Shown here: one piece after another, positions 24,128 through 35,886 of the stretch | How the letters are laid out: the number at the start of each line of letters is the position of its first letter | How positions within the stretch are numbered: the stretch's first letter is position 1 | Origin: Chrysopilus asiliformis | Taxonomy: Eukaryota > Arthropoda > Insecta > Diptera > Rhagionidae | Direction of reading: 5' to 3' | Assembly: GCA_964034945.1 (NCBI GenBank) | Contig: OZ035962.1 | Span: 79,815,942-79,879,941, forward strand | Length of the DNA stretch: 64,000 nucleotides | The notes under the pieces: model-generated | What the model was told of the DNA's origin: nothing | The model's input: the letters and a program-made list of their open reading frames with translations, nothing else | Database searches by the model: none | Made by a program: the position numbers and the translations under genes

Positions 24128-25762
24128 GGTGAACTCCACCTCAACTCATACTCACGTTTACAGTCATGTTCGATTTCTTAACTTTTTTCATTTGGATGTT
24201 TTTAGGGACTTAAAAAAAAGTTACCCGTATTTTTTTGTTTGGCGGAATAACGTCCGGTAGACGGAGGGGAGGGGGTCAAAGTCGGGGAAAACTGGAAATC
24301 ACAAAAACTTTAAAAATTTGTAACTTCTGAACGGCTTTACCGATTGTGATGATATTGAACATTTTGGAAAGGTAATTAAATTACCTTGTCACACAAAAAT
24401 ACTTTTTTACTCCCTCCCCCTCACTTTTATATTGTGAAATTCAATTTAGTGACAAAATTTAAAATATCTCGAGAAAGACATTTTTTTTTCTTTTGAAATT
24501 TTTTCTGTAAATACCTACCATTATACCATACAAATTCGCTAAATAAAATTTGGGGGTAAATGCGTTGTTGATTTTTAAAAAAATTTCAAAAAAATCGAAT
24601 ACAAGAAAATTTTACATATTCTACTGATTTTCGATTGGTTTTTATGTTCTATGTACATAATATTAATGCAAAAGTTTTAGGAGATTGAAATTAATTAAAA
24701 ATTTATTTAAAAGAAAAAGTTTTAAATATATGGGGGGTATCCCCCTAATTGTCCATTTTTTGCGAATTACTCAAAAACGCCGCATCTTATCAAAAAAGTG
24801 TAAGAACAAAAATTATTTAGGATATGATTCTAGACAAAACTCCCATACATCAAAATCCGATTGGAATAAATTTTAAAAAATCTTATTGGAAAATTTGACT
24901 TCAAAGTGGAATTTTTATACAACTGTTCGCTGTTCACTTAAATCACCATACGGGTATTCAAAAATTGCCAGATTGGCAATTATAGCTTTTGTTATGTTTA
25001 ATTTGTAACACAGAGAGAATATGAGGTAAAACAACTTCAAAGAAGGTTTGAAAGTGTCAAAACACTTCCAGGATCTCAAAATTTTCACGGATTTATTCAA
25101 AACGGAAATTTTCTCAAAGTAAAAAAATTTTCTAATGGTGATATGTATATTTAAAACTTTTCTTTTAAATGAATTTCTAATTAATTTTAATCTCCTAAAA
25201 CTTTTGCAATAATATTATGTACATAAAACATAAAAACCAATCGAAAATCAGTAAAATATATGAAAAATTTTGCATTCGATTTTTTTAAATTTTTTTTAAA
25301 AATCAACAACGCATTTACCCCCAAATTTTATTTAGCGAATTTGTATGGTATAATGGTAGGTATTTACAGAAAAAATTTCAAAAGAAAAAAAAATGTCTTT
25401 CTCGAGATATTTTAAATTTTGTCACTAAATTGAATTTCACAATATAAAAGTGAGGGGGAGGGAGTAAAAAAGTATTTTTGTGTGACAAGGTAATTTAATT
25501 ATCTTTCCAAAATGTTCAATATCATCACAATCGGTAAAGCCGTTCAGAAGTTACAAATTTTTAAAGTTTTTGTGATTTCCAGTTTTCCCCGACTTTGACC
25601 CCCTCCCCTCCGCCTACCGGACGTTATTCCGCCAAACAAAAAAATACGGGTAACGTTTTTTTAAGTCCCTAAAAACATCCAAATGAAAAAAGTTAAAAAA
25701 ACAGAGGTGACTTCCAAGCTCCATACAAGTCGAGTATGAGTTGGTGTGGAATTCACCTCTTT
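24128..25762. repeat. Giant fold-back: about 600-bp inverted arms around a 400-bp centre
   Basis: The left arm (24128-24735) and right arm (25131-25762) are near-identical reverse complements over most of their length. For example, GGCGGAATAACGTCCGGTAG at 24241 matches CTACCGGACGTTATTCCGCC near 25613, and ACCTACCATTATACCATACA matches TGTATGGTATAATGGTAGGT. The outer ends are less alike. The centre contains a truncated DINE-like element. No protein is encoded. Confidence 0.85.
24727..25005 (+). mobile_element. DINE-1-like element, truncated and rearranged (copy A1)
   Basis: It keeps the family's 3' half, from CATCTTATCAAAAAAGTG through CACCATACGGGT and the terminal hairpin TTGCCAGATTGGCAA to GCTTTTGTTATGTTT. 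Its G/C palindrome block is inverted relative to the rest, compared with full-length copies. It forms the loop of the giant fold-back. Confidence 0.65.
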
Positions 25763-27074
25763 CATTTTTTCCATATACAGTGGGTTATTCATGCAAACAG
25801 TAAACATTTTTTAAACTTAAAGTGATGACCGGGTTTTGTTTGCTTTAAATTTAAATCCTTTTTTTTATCGTCATAGCTTCTCTTGGCAAGTGTTTGAATA
25901 GGCATTGATTTTTTTTTGTATTCTGTTTACCAAAGACTCGATAAAAACCCAAAGATTTTAAAAAGTCTCAATGGTTTGTACCCTCGTAGTAATATTATAT
26001 GAATGAAGGGACCAAGTGAAAAAGATTTTTATAAAACTACTTAGGATTTTCCCTCGTTAAATTCCTTTTTTACACTTGGTTATTTTTTATCTTAGTTTTT
26101 TTTTTGTGGTGATTGTGTGTTTTTCAGTCCTTTGAAATGTAAAAATGTTCGATTTTTCTAGGAAAAGTTAAAAAGGTAGAGAAAAAATTAAAATAAGGAG
26201 AAAGCAAAATAATAAGAAAATTTGACTTTTCCGGTGTGATATTCGATGTGGTGAAAATGGAAGTGTTTTTGTTGGTTTAATTTACCGTATTTTATTTCGC
26301 AACTTGTGGGTTTGAGAAATCTCCAGTCCAATTCAATTAAAGCCTGTAGAAAATATTGACTTCTCGTCTGGCTTTTAGCGCAATTCGCTAATGGATGATC
26401 CTTTTGTTATCTGAAAAAAAAAACAAAAACGTCTTGATAAATGCGGTAAGTGTAAATTTCCCCTTTTTCCCCCAAAACTGTAGCTTAAGTAACTCTAGAT
26501 TAAGAGTGAGTTTTCCATTTTTTTGGATATCAATTTTCTCTGTAATAAAATACAATTTATAAATCAAAAAGTAACGAACGAATACCTAATGATTTTTATA
26601 ATATTTTTTTACTGAAATATTACACGCAGCTGCTTTTTAGTCACAGTTTTTTTTTTATTTTTCACAAAAAATATTTCAAATGCACTAAAAAAAACTTATT
26701 AAATCAAACTATTCCGTCATTTAAAAATAGAATGCCATAATCCAGCAATTTGTTTGCCATTACTGTTATGTACTATTAGTAGATAACCATATTTGTTGCA
26801 TCATAGAAATTTCATATTTTAATATATACATAAAAGTCCAATTAAAAATAAACTTAAATTGAAAGTATTTCAAAAATGAAAAACAAAATTAAATTTTCTT
26901 AGATACTCGCCAAGATCCAATAAAATATTTCTTTAAATTTGATGCAATACAACTTAATCACAAATTTTCATATGCCTAGTTATGAATACTTCTTTGGACA
27001 ACTTTCTGAGATCAAATGGCGGTGCAAACACAAAATCTACTTAATTTCCAACCAATATTTGTAAAATGAATAAA
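25763..27074. other. No recognised gene
   Basis: AT-rich sequence with homopolymer runs. I see no open frame with a recognisable product and no clear repeat. Confidence 0.4.
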
Positions 27075-27200
27075 TTATTTTATCAATATGACAAAAAAAG
27101 AGCAATTTTTCTCATGGGATCTAATTTTCGTCATATGGATGAATTTTTTAATCAATTTAATAAAATTTCGCGAATGGTAAATTTTAGATTTATCTAGATA

Positions 27201-29250
27201 AATTATGAAATTGATTAATTTTATCGATATGATAAAGACATTTATCAAATCAACAAAAACATGATCATATTGACAAAAAAATTGTAGCAAGTGAAATTTG
27301 GTCGCACTTGCTACCAAATTTTTGTCATATGGATAAAATATTCCTTTGGGTGCTGCTATTGTAAATGTTTTCACAATTTTTCTAAATTTTTGTCTGTTGA
27401 AATTTCTTAGATCTACTACTGATTCTTTAAAGAATATAATTTGTTTGTCTGACAGATTACTTATCCAACCCTGAAAAATATGTTGTTATCGGTTGACCGA
27501 TTTGAAAGTTAACTGGTGATGGGCCGGGAAAGAGTTATCAAATGTCTAAAAGTGGTGTTATTTTTCGATATTAAAGTAAGCCTGTAGCCTTAAAAGCCTT
27601 AAAACTTTTTTTTTATATCAGGATCTTCTGAGAAGTGAACATAAAAATAATAAATCATAAGTTATAATTCCGAACGTTAATATAAAACCGTTAAGAGTTT
27701 TTTAAGGAGTTATTTTTCGACTGTCACAAAAGCGAGAAGGGGGAGGGTCATTTGAAAAGTTGAAGAACCTCTGATTGCGAAGAACTCATCAATTGCATCT
27801 TAAATATTTTTACACAGAACTTTTTATATCATATAGAAGTATATTAGATTTAGTATACCGTTTGTAATGCATCGAACCAACCATCGGACACAAAAATGAA
27901 CTACACCAGGGTTGACAAAAGATTTTGGTTTCCGCATGTCCGTCCGTCTATCTGTCTGTCTGTCCGTCCACGAACATCATAATTTTCGAAAGGATTGAGG
28001 TACAGATTTGAAAATTTTGTACAGTGTCGTTTCTCGTAAGTGGTTAAGTTCTTGAAAGGGCAAAATTGGACCATTTCTTTGCCCTCCCCCGAACAAACAA
28101 AATAGTTTTTTTGTAATTTTCTCGAAAACGGTGAGTCACATTGAAAAATTTGTTAATAGGCACCGTACACGTTCAATATATTGAACAATATTTTCATTAT
28201 GTTCAATATATTGATCGTGTAAGGAAATTATGAAATTGATTAATTTTATCGATATGATAAAGACATTTATCAAATCAACAAAAACATGATCATATTGACA
28301 AAAAAATTGTAGCAAGTGAAATTTGGTCGCACTTGCTACCAAATTTTTGTCATATGGATAAAATATTCCTTTGGGTGCTGCTATTGTAAATGTTTTCACA
28401 ATTTTTCTAAATTTTTGTCTGTTGAAATTTCTTAGATCTACTACTGATTCTTTAAAGAATATAATTTGTTTGTCTGACAGATTACTTATCCAACCCTGAA
28501 AAATATGTTGTTATCGGTTGACCGATTTGAAAGTTAACTGGTGATGGGCCGGGAAAGAGTTATCAAATGTTTAAAAGTGGTGTTATTTTTCGATATTAAA
28601 GTAAGCCTGTAGCCTTAAAAGCCTTAAAACTTTTTTTTTATATCAGGATCTTCTGAGAAGTGAACATAAAAATAATAAATCATAAGTTATAATTCCGAAC
28701 GTTAATATAAAACCGTTAAGAGTTTTTTAAGGAGTTATTTTTCGACTGTCACAAAAGCGAGAAGGGGGAGGGTCATTTGAAAAGTTGAAGAACCTCTGAT
28801 TGCGAAGAACTCATCAATTGCATCTTAAATATTTTTACACAGAACTTTTTATATCATATAGAAGTATATTAGATTTAGTATACCGTTTGTAATGCATCGA
28901 ACCAACCATCGGACACAAAAATGAACTACACCAGGGTTGACAAAAGATTTTGGTTTCCGCATGTCCGTCCGTCTATCTGTCTGTCTGTCCGTCCACGAAC
29001 ATCATAATTTTCGAAAGGATTGAGGTACAGATTTGAAAATTTTGTACAGTGTCGTTTCTCGTAAGTGGTTAAGTTCTTGAAAGGGCAAAATTGGACCATT
29101 TCTTTCCCCTCCCCCAAACAAACAAAATAGTTTTTTTGTAATTTTCTCGAAAACGGTGAGTCACATTGAAAAATTTGTTAATAGGCACCGTACACGTTCA
29201 ATATATTGAACAATATTTTCATTATGTTCAATATATTGATCGTGTAAGGA
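27201..29250. repeat. Recent tandem duplication, two units of 1025 bp
   Basis: 27201-28225 and 28226-29250 match almost base for base. I noticed only a handful of substitutions, for example TGTCTAAAAG versus TGTTTAAAAG and TTGCCCTCCCCCG versus TTCCCCTCCCCCA. Each unit holds the open frame at 27075-27374 / 28136-28399 in part, a DINE-like type B core with CCGTCCGTC microsatellite, and a TTCAATATATTGAA palindrome at its end. The junction is exact (CGTGTAAGGA/AATTATG). Confidence 0.9.
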
Positions 29251-29815
29251 CTATATTGAAGCAAAAATATCGAAGCCAATCATACGATTTTGAATACTCT
29301 TCAATATATTGATGCAAAATATTGACCGTGTAAGGCAGGTCTAAGGTAAAATGTTTTTAGAATAAAATTTTACATATTTTATCCATACATCAAAATCCAA
29401 TTGGGCCATTGCTCCCCCCTTCCTCCCATACAAATGGAATACTTTTTTCCTGTTTTCTCGAAAACTGTGCATCGAATCGAAAAAATTATAAAGATAAAAT
29501 GTGTTTAAAAAATCATTTTACATAACTTATCTATACATCGACATCGCGTTGGATTACTCCTTCCCCCCTCCTCCATACAAATTGAATACTTTTTTTATTT
29601 TCTCGAAAACGGTGAGTCTTATTAAAAAATGTGTAAACATAAAATCTGTTTAAAATATGATTTTACATAACCGTTCCGTACATCAAAATGTAATCGGACC
29701 ACTCCTTTTCCCCTCTCCTATACAAATAGATTGTTTTAAATAAAAATTTTGCCTGTCATCATATAGAGTATTTGACGATTGGCCCCTGGCAATTGTAGCT
29801 TTTCTTATGTTTAAA
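28840..29815 (+). mobile_element. DINE-like element, type B, with tandem 146-bp repeats
   Basis: From ATATCATATAGAAGTATATT through ACAAAAATGAACTACACCAG, the GTCCGTCCGTC core and GAAATTTTGTACAG-like blocks. Three roughly 146-bp direct repeats follow (each with TACATC.., ..CCATACAAAT.. and TTTTCTCGAAAAC; starts near 29386, 29534 and 29679), then GGCAATTGTAGCTTTTCTTA at the end. That 3' end matches the type A family. A second copy of the 5' part lies in the first duplication unit at about 27815-28160. Confidence 0.55.
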
Positions 29816-32800
29816 TATTGGTTTTTCAATTTTATTTCTAAATATAGACCAATATAAAAAAATATTAAAAAAATATTTAAAGCCTTTGATCTATTTAAGA
29901 AATTAATTTTCTTCAATTTCTCCCATTTCTTGAAAGATTCGTTTTATCACCAGTTGTTGATAATATTTTAATACAAGTGTGTACATACTTCTTTTTGGCA
30001 GATGTGGAAAAATAAATTATCGAATTGATCATAAAACGTTTCTCTCCTCCATTTCTCTCCTCCATTATTCCACTATGAAAGGATTCACGAAATCGTGTCA
30101 AACCCAATATTTTAAGAAGCATTTTCTTTTTCAGGTATTTTCATTAAAGGTTTTTATAACACCACCGTACCATATCTCGTTATACGACAACGATTTATAA
30201 ATAATCCAAAATTATGTGAGAAGATTGAATCATATTCAAGTGAAATATATCAATGATTCCTTATTCATTTGAAAGATAATATTTCACACCCGTGTAGACA
30301 GTAAAAAGATTTCACCGTTATATTCCTTATATGATGTTTTCTATATTTAGTTCGCTTTCTGCTTCAGACGAAGGTAAGGGAAAAAGTTTCATAGCTGGCA
30401 AAGAAAAACATGATTTATGAAAATTTTCCATAATTGGTTCCCCTGGGTTCCATTTCTTTAGAACATAATGAAAATTTCCCTATATTTCAATTCAATCGGT
30501 CGAGTGGTTTTAAAAAGCGAAAAGCTCACATTTTTGGTTAGGGGTTTTCCACAAGTACAAGTGTTGGCAAATACTCTGACTTCATTCAATTAAGATATTT
30601 CGTGGGATTTTTTTTGTTGAAATTTTTGAATTCTAACCAAAAATAAAGCTGTACGTTGAAATCAGAAAGTTATTTTGGCCCCTTCCGCAAAAATTTAGAC
30701 CCTTATAAATTTGGTCAATGATCAAGAACTTGAAAAAATAGCAGGAGCCCGAAATCAGAAGATCTGTTTTGGGGAACCGATTTGTAGAGTTCTCCGAAGC
30801 ATCAAGGCAGTTCAAATACGTGATCATGAAGCGTCGGGAGTAGGATTGGAACTAGGCACGTGCATGGGCGTCAGCAGGATTTTCCAGGAGGGTGGGGGCG
30901 GCGATAACCCCTTTTAATAAAAAGCTTCCCCACCGCGACAAGGTAGATGTGTATCGAGAAAGGATTTTTTTTCAGTTTTTATTTTTTTTATCTTTTTGTA
31001 AGATTTTTTTACTATTTATAACTTTTTTATAATTTATTTTTTCATAAGTTTTTTTTGTAATTTTTAATTTTTATTTTTTTTGTTATTTTTTATTTTCACA
31101 TTTTTTTTGCACATTCTCAGTCAATTGCTCTAGTAGGTGTTATGCGCGAAAACAAATGTCTAACTCCTTCAAAATCCAAAGCAAAAATTAAGGAAAAGCT
31201 ATGCACCGAGGAAATGCTAAACAAAAGCCCAAAGTCTCATATACGATAAAAAGAAAATCACTGCATGGGACTGGAATTCACACTTAAAAGCAATATCGAG
31301 CTCTTTTTCAAGCAAGCTATACTAATCTCTTGATGTACGATAAGAAATAATATTAGTACTGCTCTTTCCTCTTAAGATTTTGTCTCGCCGATGAAAGATA
31401 GATAGAAGATTGAACTGCTTAGATATTATGTTATCTATTAATTGAAAAACAAAGCCACAAAGTTTATCCTTTCCGCTTCGTTTTAGTTAAAAAAGTATAT
31501 TTTTTCCAATTCAGTTTGTGCAAAATTTAAGCTTATTTTTTTTTTGCTAAATCCAGGGGAGGGGGGGGGAAGGCAAGTAACCCCTTGCTAACAGCTTCCA
31601 ACTTCCGACACCTATGGGCATATGCCTTATGTACACTTGCACAGAGTCAAGGGCAGTGAAGGATTTCCGGCTAAGCGCAAAAAGGCGCTTGCCTAAGACT
31701 TACAATTTCGAGGGGCCTCAAAATCGGGAAAAATACGAGTTTTTAATCAATTTACTATAAGCAAGAAAAAGGTGGCAAATTACCTACTATAGGGCTTCCA
31801 TCCGGCAACTTGGGTCCCCTACGTTCGACTTTTGGAAATTCGAATTTAAACGAATAGCTTTTTAAAGTCTTTACAAAGACCTAGAATCTGTAATAGTATC
31901 CAAAATTAGCAATAAATTTTTTAAAACTATTGTCATTGGTCGAAAAACTTCGCCTGCGATGCATTCTTGTATTGGTGTTATTGAAATAAAATGTAGTGAT
32001 TTTATTAAAGAGGGAGCATAAACATTTTTACACCCTTGAGTTGGGTCGTGAGCCGGAAAGGGTTGGGTAACTTGGAACCTTAAATTGTCATGAGCCCTCA
32101 AAGATTTCGTGCGCTTCAGATTGCCTTAATCCGACAATCTTAAGCGACCAAAAATTGGCCCACACATGCTGCTTGATACAAAGTACATTTTTTTTAAACC
32201 CTTAAGAGCGAGCTCTACAAATCGTGAGATGCAGAAAAACTTCTTATGGATTCATTCTTAAATATGACACAAAGCAAAATAATATATTTATATGTCAGCA
32301 AAAAATCTCGCTATATGCAGAACTAGATTGACAGTATCTCAAAAATAAATTTGAGGCATTTTTCTCCGGTACATTAGAGTTTCTGTATACAAAAAACTGG
32401 TGGGGTCATATATGACCCCGCGGTCTCAAGCTGTTAAACATAAATAATATATTCCATGGCCAATCTGGGAACTTTTCGCGATACTCTCGTATATCCGTGT
32501 GAGTTGACGTTCTTATAAATATTTACCTTTTTGTACCGACACTTTATATGAAGGTATTTCATTTTGAGTTCATAATTCCACGTCTAATCCGTTTAAAGTA
32601 CAATAGAAAAAAAACGAAATGTTAGAGCAACCCTTTCAATGCCTGATGAAAGTTTTATTTATTCTTCTCGTTCAAGGATATTATGAGAAATTCTTAGGAA
32701 AATTCATATATAGATACGTATTTTTTAAATTTACGTTTACTTTACCTGTCAATCCCCGTATTATGAAAGGTGCTCGTGAGTTACACTTCATAAAGAGTAG

Positions 32801-33366
32801 GAGGGTTTTTATGTTTACAATTTCCAAAAGTGCTTAAAAGAACCAATTTTAAATGGAAACATTCAGTCAACATGGTGTAAATTCTTCACTTTTAAGACAG
32901 GGGCTGAAATAATTAAAGGGAGTTTAAGTACAAACGAAAAATAAATATTAGATAAACAAAGAACACTTTTTTTTGGCATGCAATTAGACGTTATCTACTG
33001 TAGAAGTACATGCATGGATAAATCGATAGAATTATTTAACGGCCAATATTGAACGATATAGCAATAACAGAATATTATCACGTCAATGACCAGAAGTGAG
33101 GGTAAAAAAAAACACACACAACGTAAACCTTTTCATCCCCCACGTTTCTGAATTTCTCTGTATTACTGTTTCAATTATAATTATAGAACATTGCCATTGA
33201 TAGTTCAATAAATAGCGTGGGCAGAAGGAATAGAATTGGAATTCGTGTAATACAACTTTTTTTTTGCCATTATTTATACTTATTGGCTTAAAACAGATAC
33301 AAATATAACCATTGTTAGAGGCCATAACAAATTTCAAAATTGAAATGTAACGTTGCATCATATATC
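29816..33366. other. Long stretch without a recognised gene
   Basis: 30950-31110 is T-rich low-complexity sequence. 30860-30905 and 31545-31625 are G-rich segments that may be the ends of a decayed element (GGGCGTCAGCAGGATTTTCC and its loose complement). A short frame at 32648 opens MKVLFILLVQ, resembling a signal peptide, but has no splice or promoter support. Nothing else stands out. Confidence 0.35.
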
Positions 33367-33898
33367 GGGCCTTTCAACAAGGACATAACAATTTTGTATT
33401 TTAATAAAAACGCACCCTAAAACTTTTTTTATGACCTGGCAATGCTAAAACGTCAGTCAAGGTTTACATTTTTATCATGGTGAAGTTCACGAACGAGCAA
33501 TGCCACACAATTGATCTATTGAAGGAGAAGTTCGGTAATCGTGTAATCTCGAGAAATGGTCCGGTCAAATGGCCACCTCGCTCATGCGATTTAACGCCGT
33601 TGGATTTCTTTTTATGTGGTTATGTTAAGTCGTTGGTTTATGCCAACAAGCCAACAACGTTAGAGGAGCTCAGGAACAATATCGAGCGCGAAATTGCCAA
33701 CGTTCCGGCCGATATGTGTGGAAAATTGGCTCCAAAGAATCAATCTGCAAACGTGCTCGCGGTGGCCATATGAACGACATCGAATTTCATACTTAAATGT
33801 AACATGTCCACTACACCTGGAATAAATTTCAGCCCGATATCTCAATTATTCTGTGTTTTATTTAAATACAAAATTGTTATGTCCTTGTTGAGAGACCC
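33367..33898 (+). mobile_element. Internally deleted mariner/Tc1-type transposon
   Basis: The inverted repeats share TCAACAAGGACATAACAATT (33375 onward, and its complement ending near 33889), bounding about 532 bp. A 98-codon frame at 33477-33773 joins a transposase N-terminus (MVKFTNEQ) directly to the DDE-end block WPPRSCDLTPLDFFLCGYVK, so most of the catalytic domain is deleted. The usual W of FLWGYVK is C. The element is non-autonomous; the remaining frame is transposon-derived, not a host gene. Confidence 0.88.
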
Positions 33899-34357
33899 AT
33901 TGATGCCTTAATGAGGAAAGTGATGAAACGTCATTATAATACGCACAAAATCTTCAAAAAAAAAATCAAATTCCCAACTTTTACCCGTCACCAGTTCGAA
34001 TTTTCTCAGAATATTTTTATACTTATCCATGAAAGAATTTATCAGTTTTATTCGGTTTGGTTAACAACATTTTGGATATGGTTACGATATATACTTGGAA
34101 TTGTAATAGCGTGGGGGCGAATTAAATGGCTTGGAGCATTTGCAATTTATTAACATATTGACTTTTAACGTTGACTGATTCCATAAAGTTTTGGTCCCAT
34201 TTACTATTATTTTTATTATTATTGGCGATTTTGGCCACAAAAATACGAAAAAAAGAAATAAATGAAAACTATTAAATAAAATTCATTATTATTAAATCCA
34301 TTAATTAGATCGATAAAATATATTAGGATATTCTTATTTTCTTGAGTGTATTTTTCT
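33899..34357. other. Spacer between the mariner and the secreted-peptide gene
   Basis: AT-rich. The ORF at 33911-34153 has no recognisable domain. The region upstream of 34358 would hold any regulatory DNA of the peptide gene. Confidence 0.4.
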
Positions 34358-34393
34358 TATAAATATTGCAATTTGTTTCGAAATCCCTCAGTA
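34358..34393 (+). promoter_or_regulatory. TATA box plus initiator of the secreted-peptide gene
   Basis: TATAAATA begins at 34358 and an arthropod-type initiator TCAGTA occupies 34388-34393. The A at 34390 would be +1, putting the TATA box at about -32, which is canonical spacing. The predicted 5' UTR is 29 nt, ending at the ATG at 34419. The pairing with a signal-peptide exon supports both calls. Confidence 0.65.
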
Positions 34394-34418
34394 CTTTCCA
34401 GTATTTGAGTGAAACAAC

Positions 34419-35759
34419 ATGAAATCCGCATTTAGTTTCGTTTTGGTGTTGAGTGAGTTTTTGTATACAGGTATCTCCCGAGTTACGCGGTTAAACTCGG
34501 TGGTGACTCAGGGTTAGTGCAAAACAAGACTTATTATCGTGTTTATATAAAAACATTCATCTATAATTACAATACTTTCTTTTTAAACAAAAAAATGCTC
34601 CAAAACCGTACCGCGTAACTTGAGCACTGCCGCAATTTTTTTCTGCGTAACTCGAAATTCGCGTAAAGCAGGGTTTAGACGAGACAAGTAACTTGCGGCA
34701 AGTAGACGTAAATACACGCGATTTGACCTAGTGTGCGACGCTCGCATATGTGTGAGAATACTTGCCGCTCTCTCGAAAATAATAGAAAGCCATTCTATTT
34801 TTGTGGCAAGTAAAACCAATACAAGAACATGGAACCGCGTACAAATGAAGTGGTTTTATGTGTGTGTGTTTCGGTTCATTTTATATTTGCTGCTTTGCCA
34901 GAAAACGTCGTAACATTTTAAGGAAAAAACGACACGGGTATAACAAACTCGTCGGCAACAAACAGTTTCAGGTCGAAATTCGCAAATTTTTCCACAAAAA
35001 AGAGTCGTGATATTTTTTCTCAGAAAATTTTTGGTTATGTTTCCCTTCAGCTGTCATTCTACTTGCAACGATTTACTTGCGTCGTGTAAACGAAGCAAAC
35101 TACTTGCCTCTCTTTACTTGCCGCAAGTTACTTGCTGTGTATAAACCCTGCTTAACTCAAGTACCGCGTAACTCGAGGGATACCTGTAGTTGAAGTTCTT
35201 AAGAAATTTCTATATATATATAAATATTTTTTTTTTTTAAATTAGATATTTTGGTGGGAGTGACATTCGGACAAAAGGCCTGTCCTAGATGCAGAACAGA
35301 TGCAAACTACGTTTGCGGTTATGATGGAGAAGCTCTTCAATGGTTTTTAAACCCATGTCTGATATCGACTATAAACTGTGACAGTAAAAAAAGTAATTTA
35401 ATTTTGATGTAGGGGAGTGTGGTGCTTCTTCATACACGGGGTAGTTTTATATGAATTGAATTTCTCGCCAACTAGAAGCGTAGGAAATAAATTGCTGTTC
35501 TCACAACACTCTAGAGAGAAGAGCCTCAACACCTTTGAAACCGCTATTTGTATTCTGAGTTTCTATTTGGTGAGAAATTGAAGTTATAAAAGAAGTCCCG
35601 TGTACAGAGCTGCACCAGTCTCCTCTATATTTATACTATTGCTATTAACTCAGAGTTGTATTTTTAGATTTTTGCAAGGTCGATAATAAAAATTGTGAAC
35701 ATATGAATAAGGATGCGCCAGCTTCAATTTCTCCTGGGTTGAATTTAACATGTATCTAA
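34419..35759 (+). CDS. Small secreted cysteine-rich peptide, Kazal-like (three exons)
   Basis: Exons are 34419-34452, 35246-35392 and 35668-35759. Both introns are GT-AG and phase 1 (donors A|GTGAGT and A|GTAATT; acceptors AAATTAG|AT and TTTTTAG|AT). The sum is 273 nt, or 90 residues plus TAA. Residues 1-20 (MKSAFSFVLVLNILVGVTFG) form a clear signal peptide. The mature part has eight cysteines (24, 27, 35, 49, 56, 63, 70, 89). The segment around C35, VCGYDGEALQWFLNPC, resembles the Kazal VCG-x-DG signature, but the overall spacing is not a standard Kazal domain. A secreted inhibitor or effector-type peptide is inferred and the target is unknown. Polyadenylation signals follow at 35807 and near 35822. 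Intron 1 hosts two nested MITEs; without them it would be about 72 nt. Confidence 0.75.
34468..35186. mobile_element. TA-flanked MITE in intron 1 of the peptide gene
   Basis: CAGGTATCTCCCGAGTTACG and its complement CGTAACTCGAGGGATACCTG are terminal inverted repeats, with TA at 34466-34467 and 35187-35188. CAGG ends and the TA duplication suggest a Tigger/pogo-type MITE. It was later split by the Harbinger-type MITE at 34677. Confidence 0.75.
34677..35152. mobile_element. Harbinger-type MITE, 476 bp, nested (copy 1)
   Basis: AGCAGGGTTTAGAC ... AAGTAACTTGCGGCAAGTA at the left and TACTTGCCGCAAGTTACTTG ... TAAACCCTGCT at the right, with TAA at 34674-34676 and 35153-35155. The sister copy is at 58096-58582. 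The shared frame reading MCDARICVRILAAL is a by-product of this repeat. Confidence 0.8.
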
Positions 35760-35806
35760 CAGATTCTTAAAGGAATCTTAAAGGAATTTGTTTTTTATTG
35801 ACACAT

Positions 35807-35812
35807 AATAAA
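35807..35812 (+). terminator. Candidate polyadenylation signal of the secreted-peptide gene
   Basis: AATAAA lies 48 nt downstream of the TAA at 35757-35759. A second AATAAA-like site is at about 35822. Position and spacing fit a short 3' UTR. Confidence 0.5.
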
Positions 35813-35886
35813 ATTGTTTGGTTAATAAAAATCAATTAAAAAATTTAGTAGTCTTATTTAATTTTTCCATTATTCTGTCCAACAGT

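Noticed and set aside
27075..28399. Pair of similar ORFs beginning MKTFTIAAPKGIFYPYDK
   Set aside because: Produced by the 1025-bp tandem duplication; the frames end differently and show no domain.
32619..32837. Possible secreted peptide starting MKVLFILLVQ
   Set aside because: The hydrophobic start is the only support; no promoter pair, splice sites, cysteines or homology.
33477..33773. 98-codon frame as a host gene
   Set aside because: It is an internally deleted mariner transposase between transposon inverted repeats.
34583..34913. Opposing ORFs containing MCDARICVRILAAL, also found at 58327-58518
   Set aside because: Shared because both lie in copies of the same non-coding MITE; no protein family recognised.
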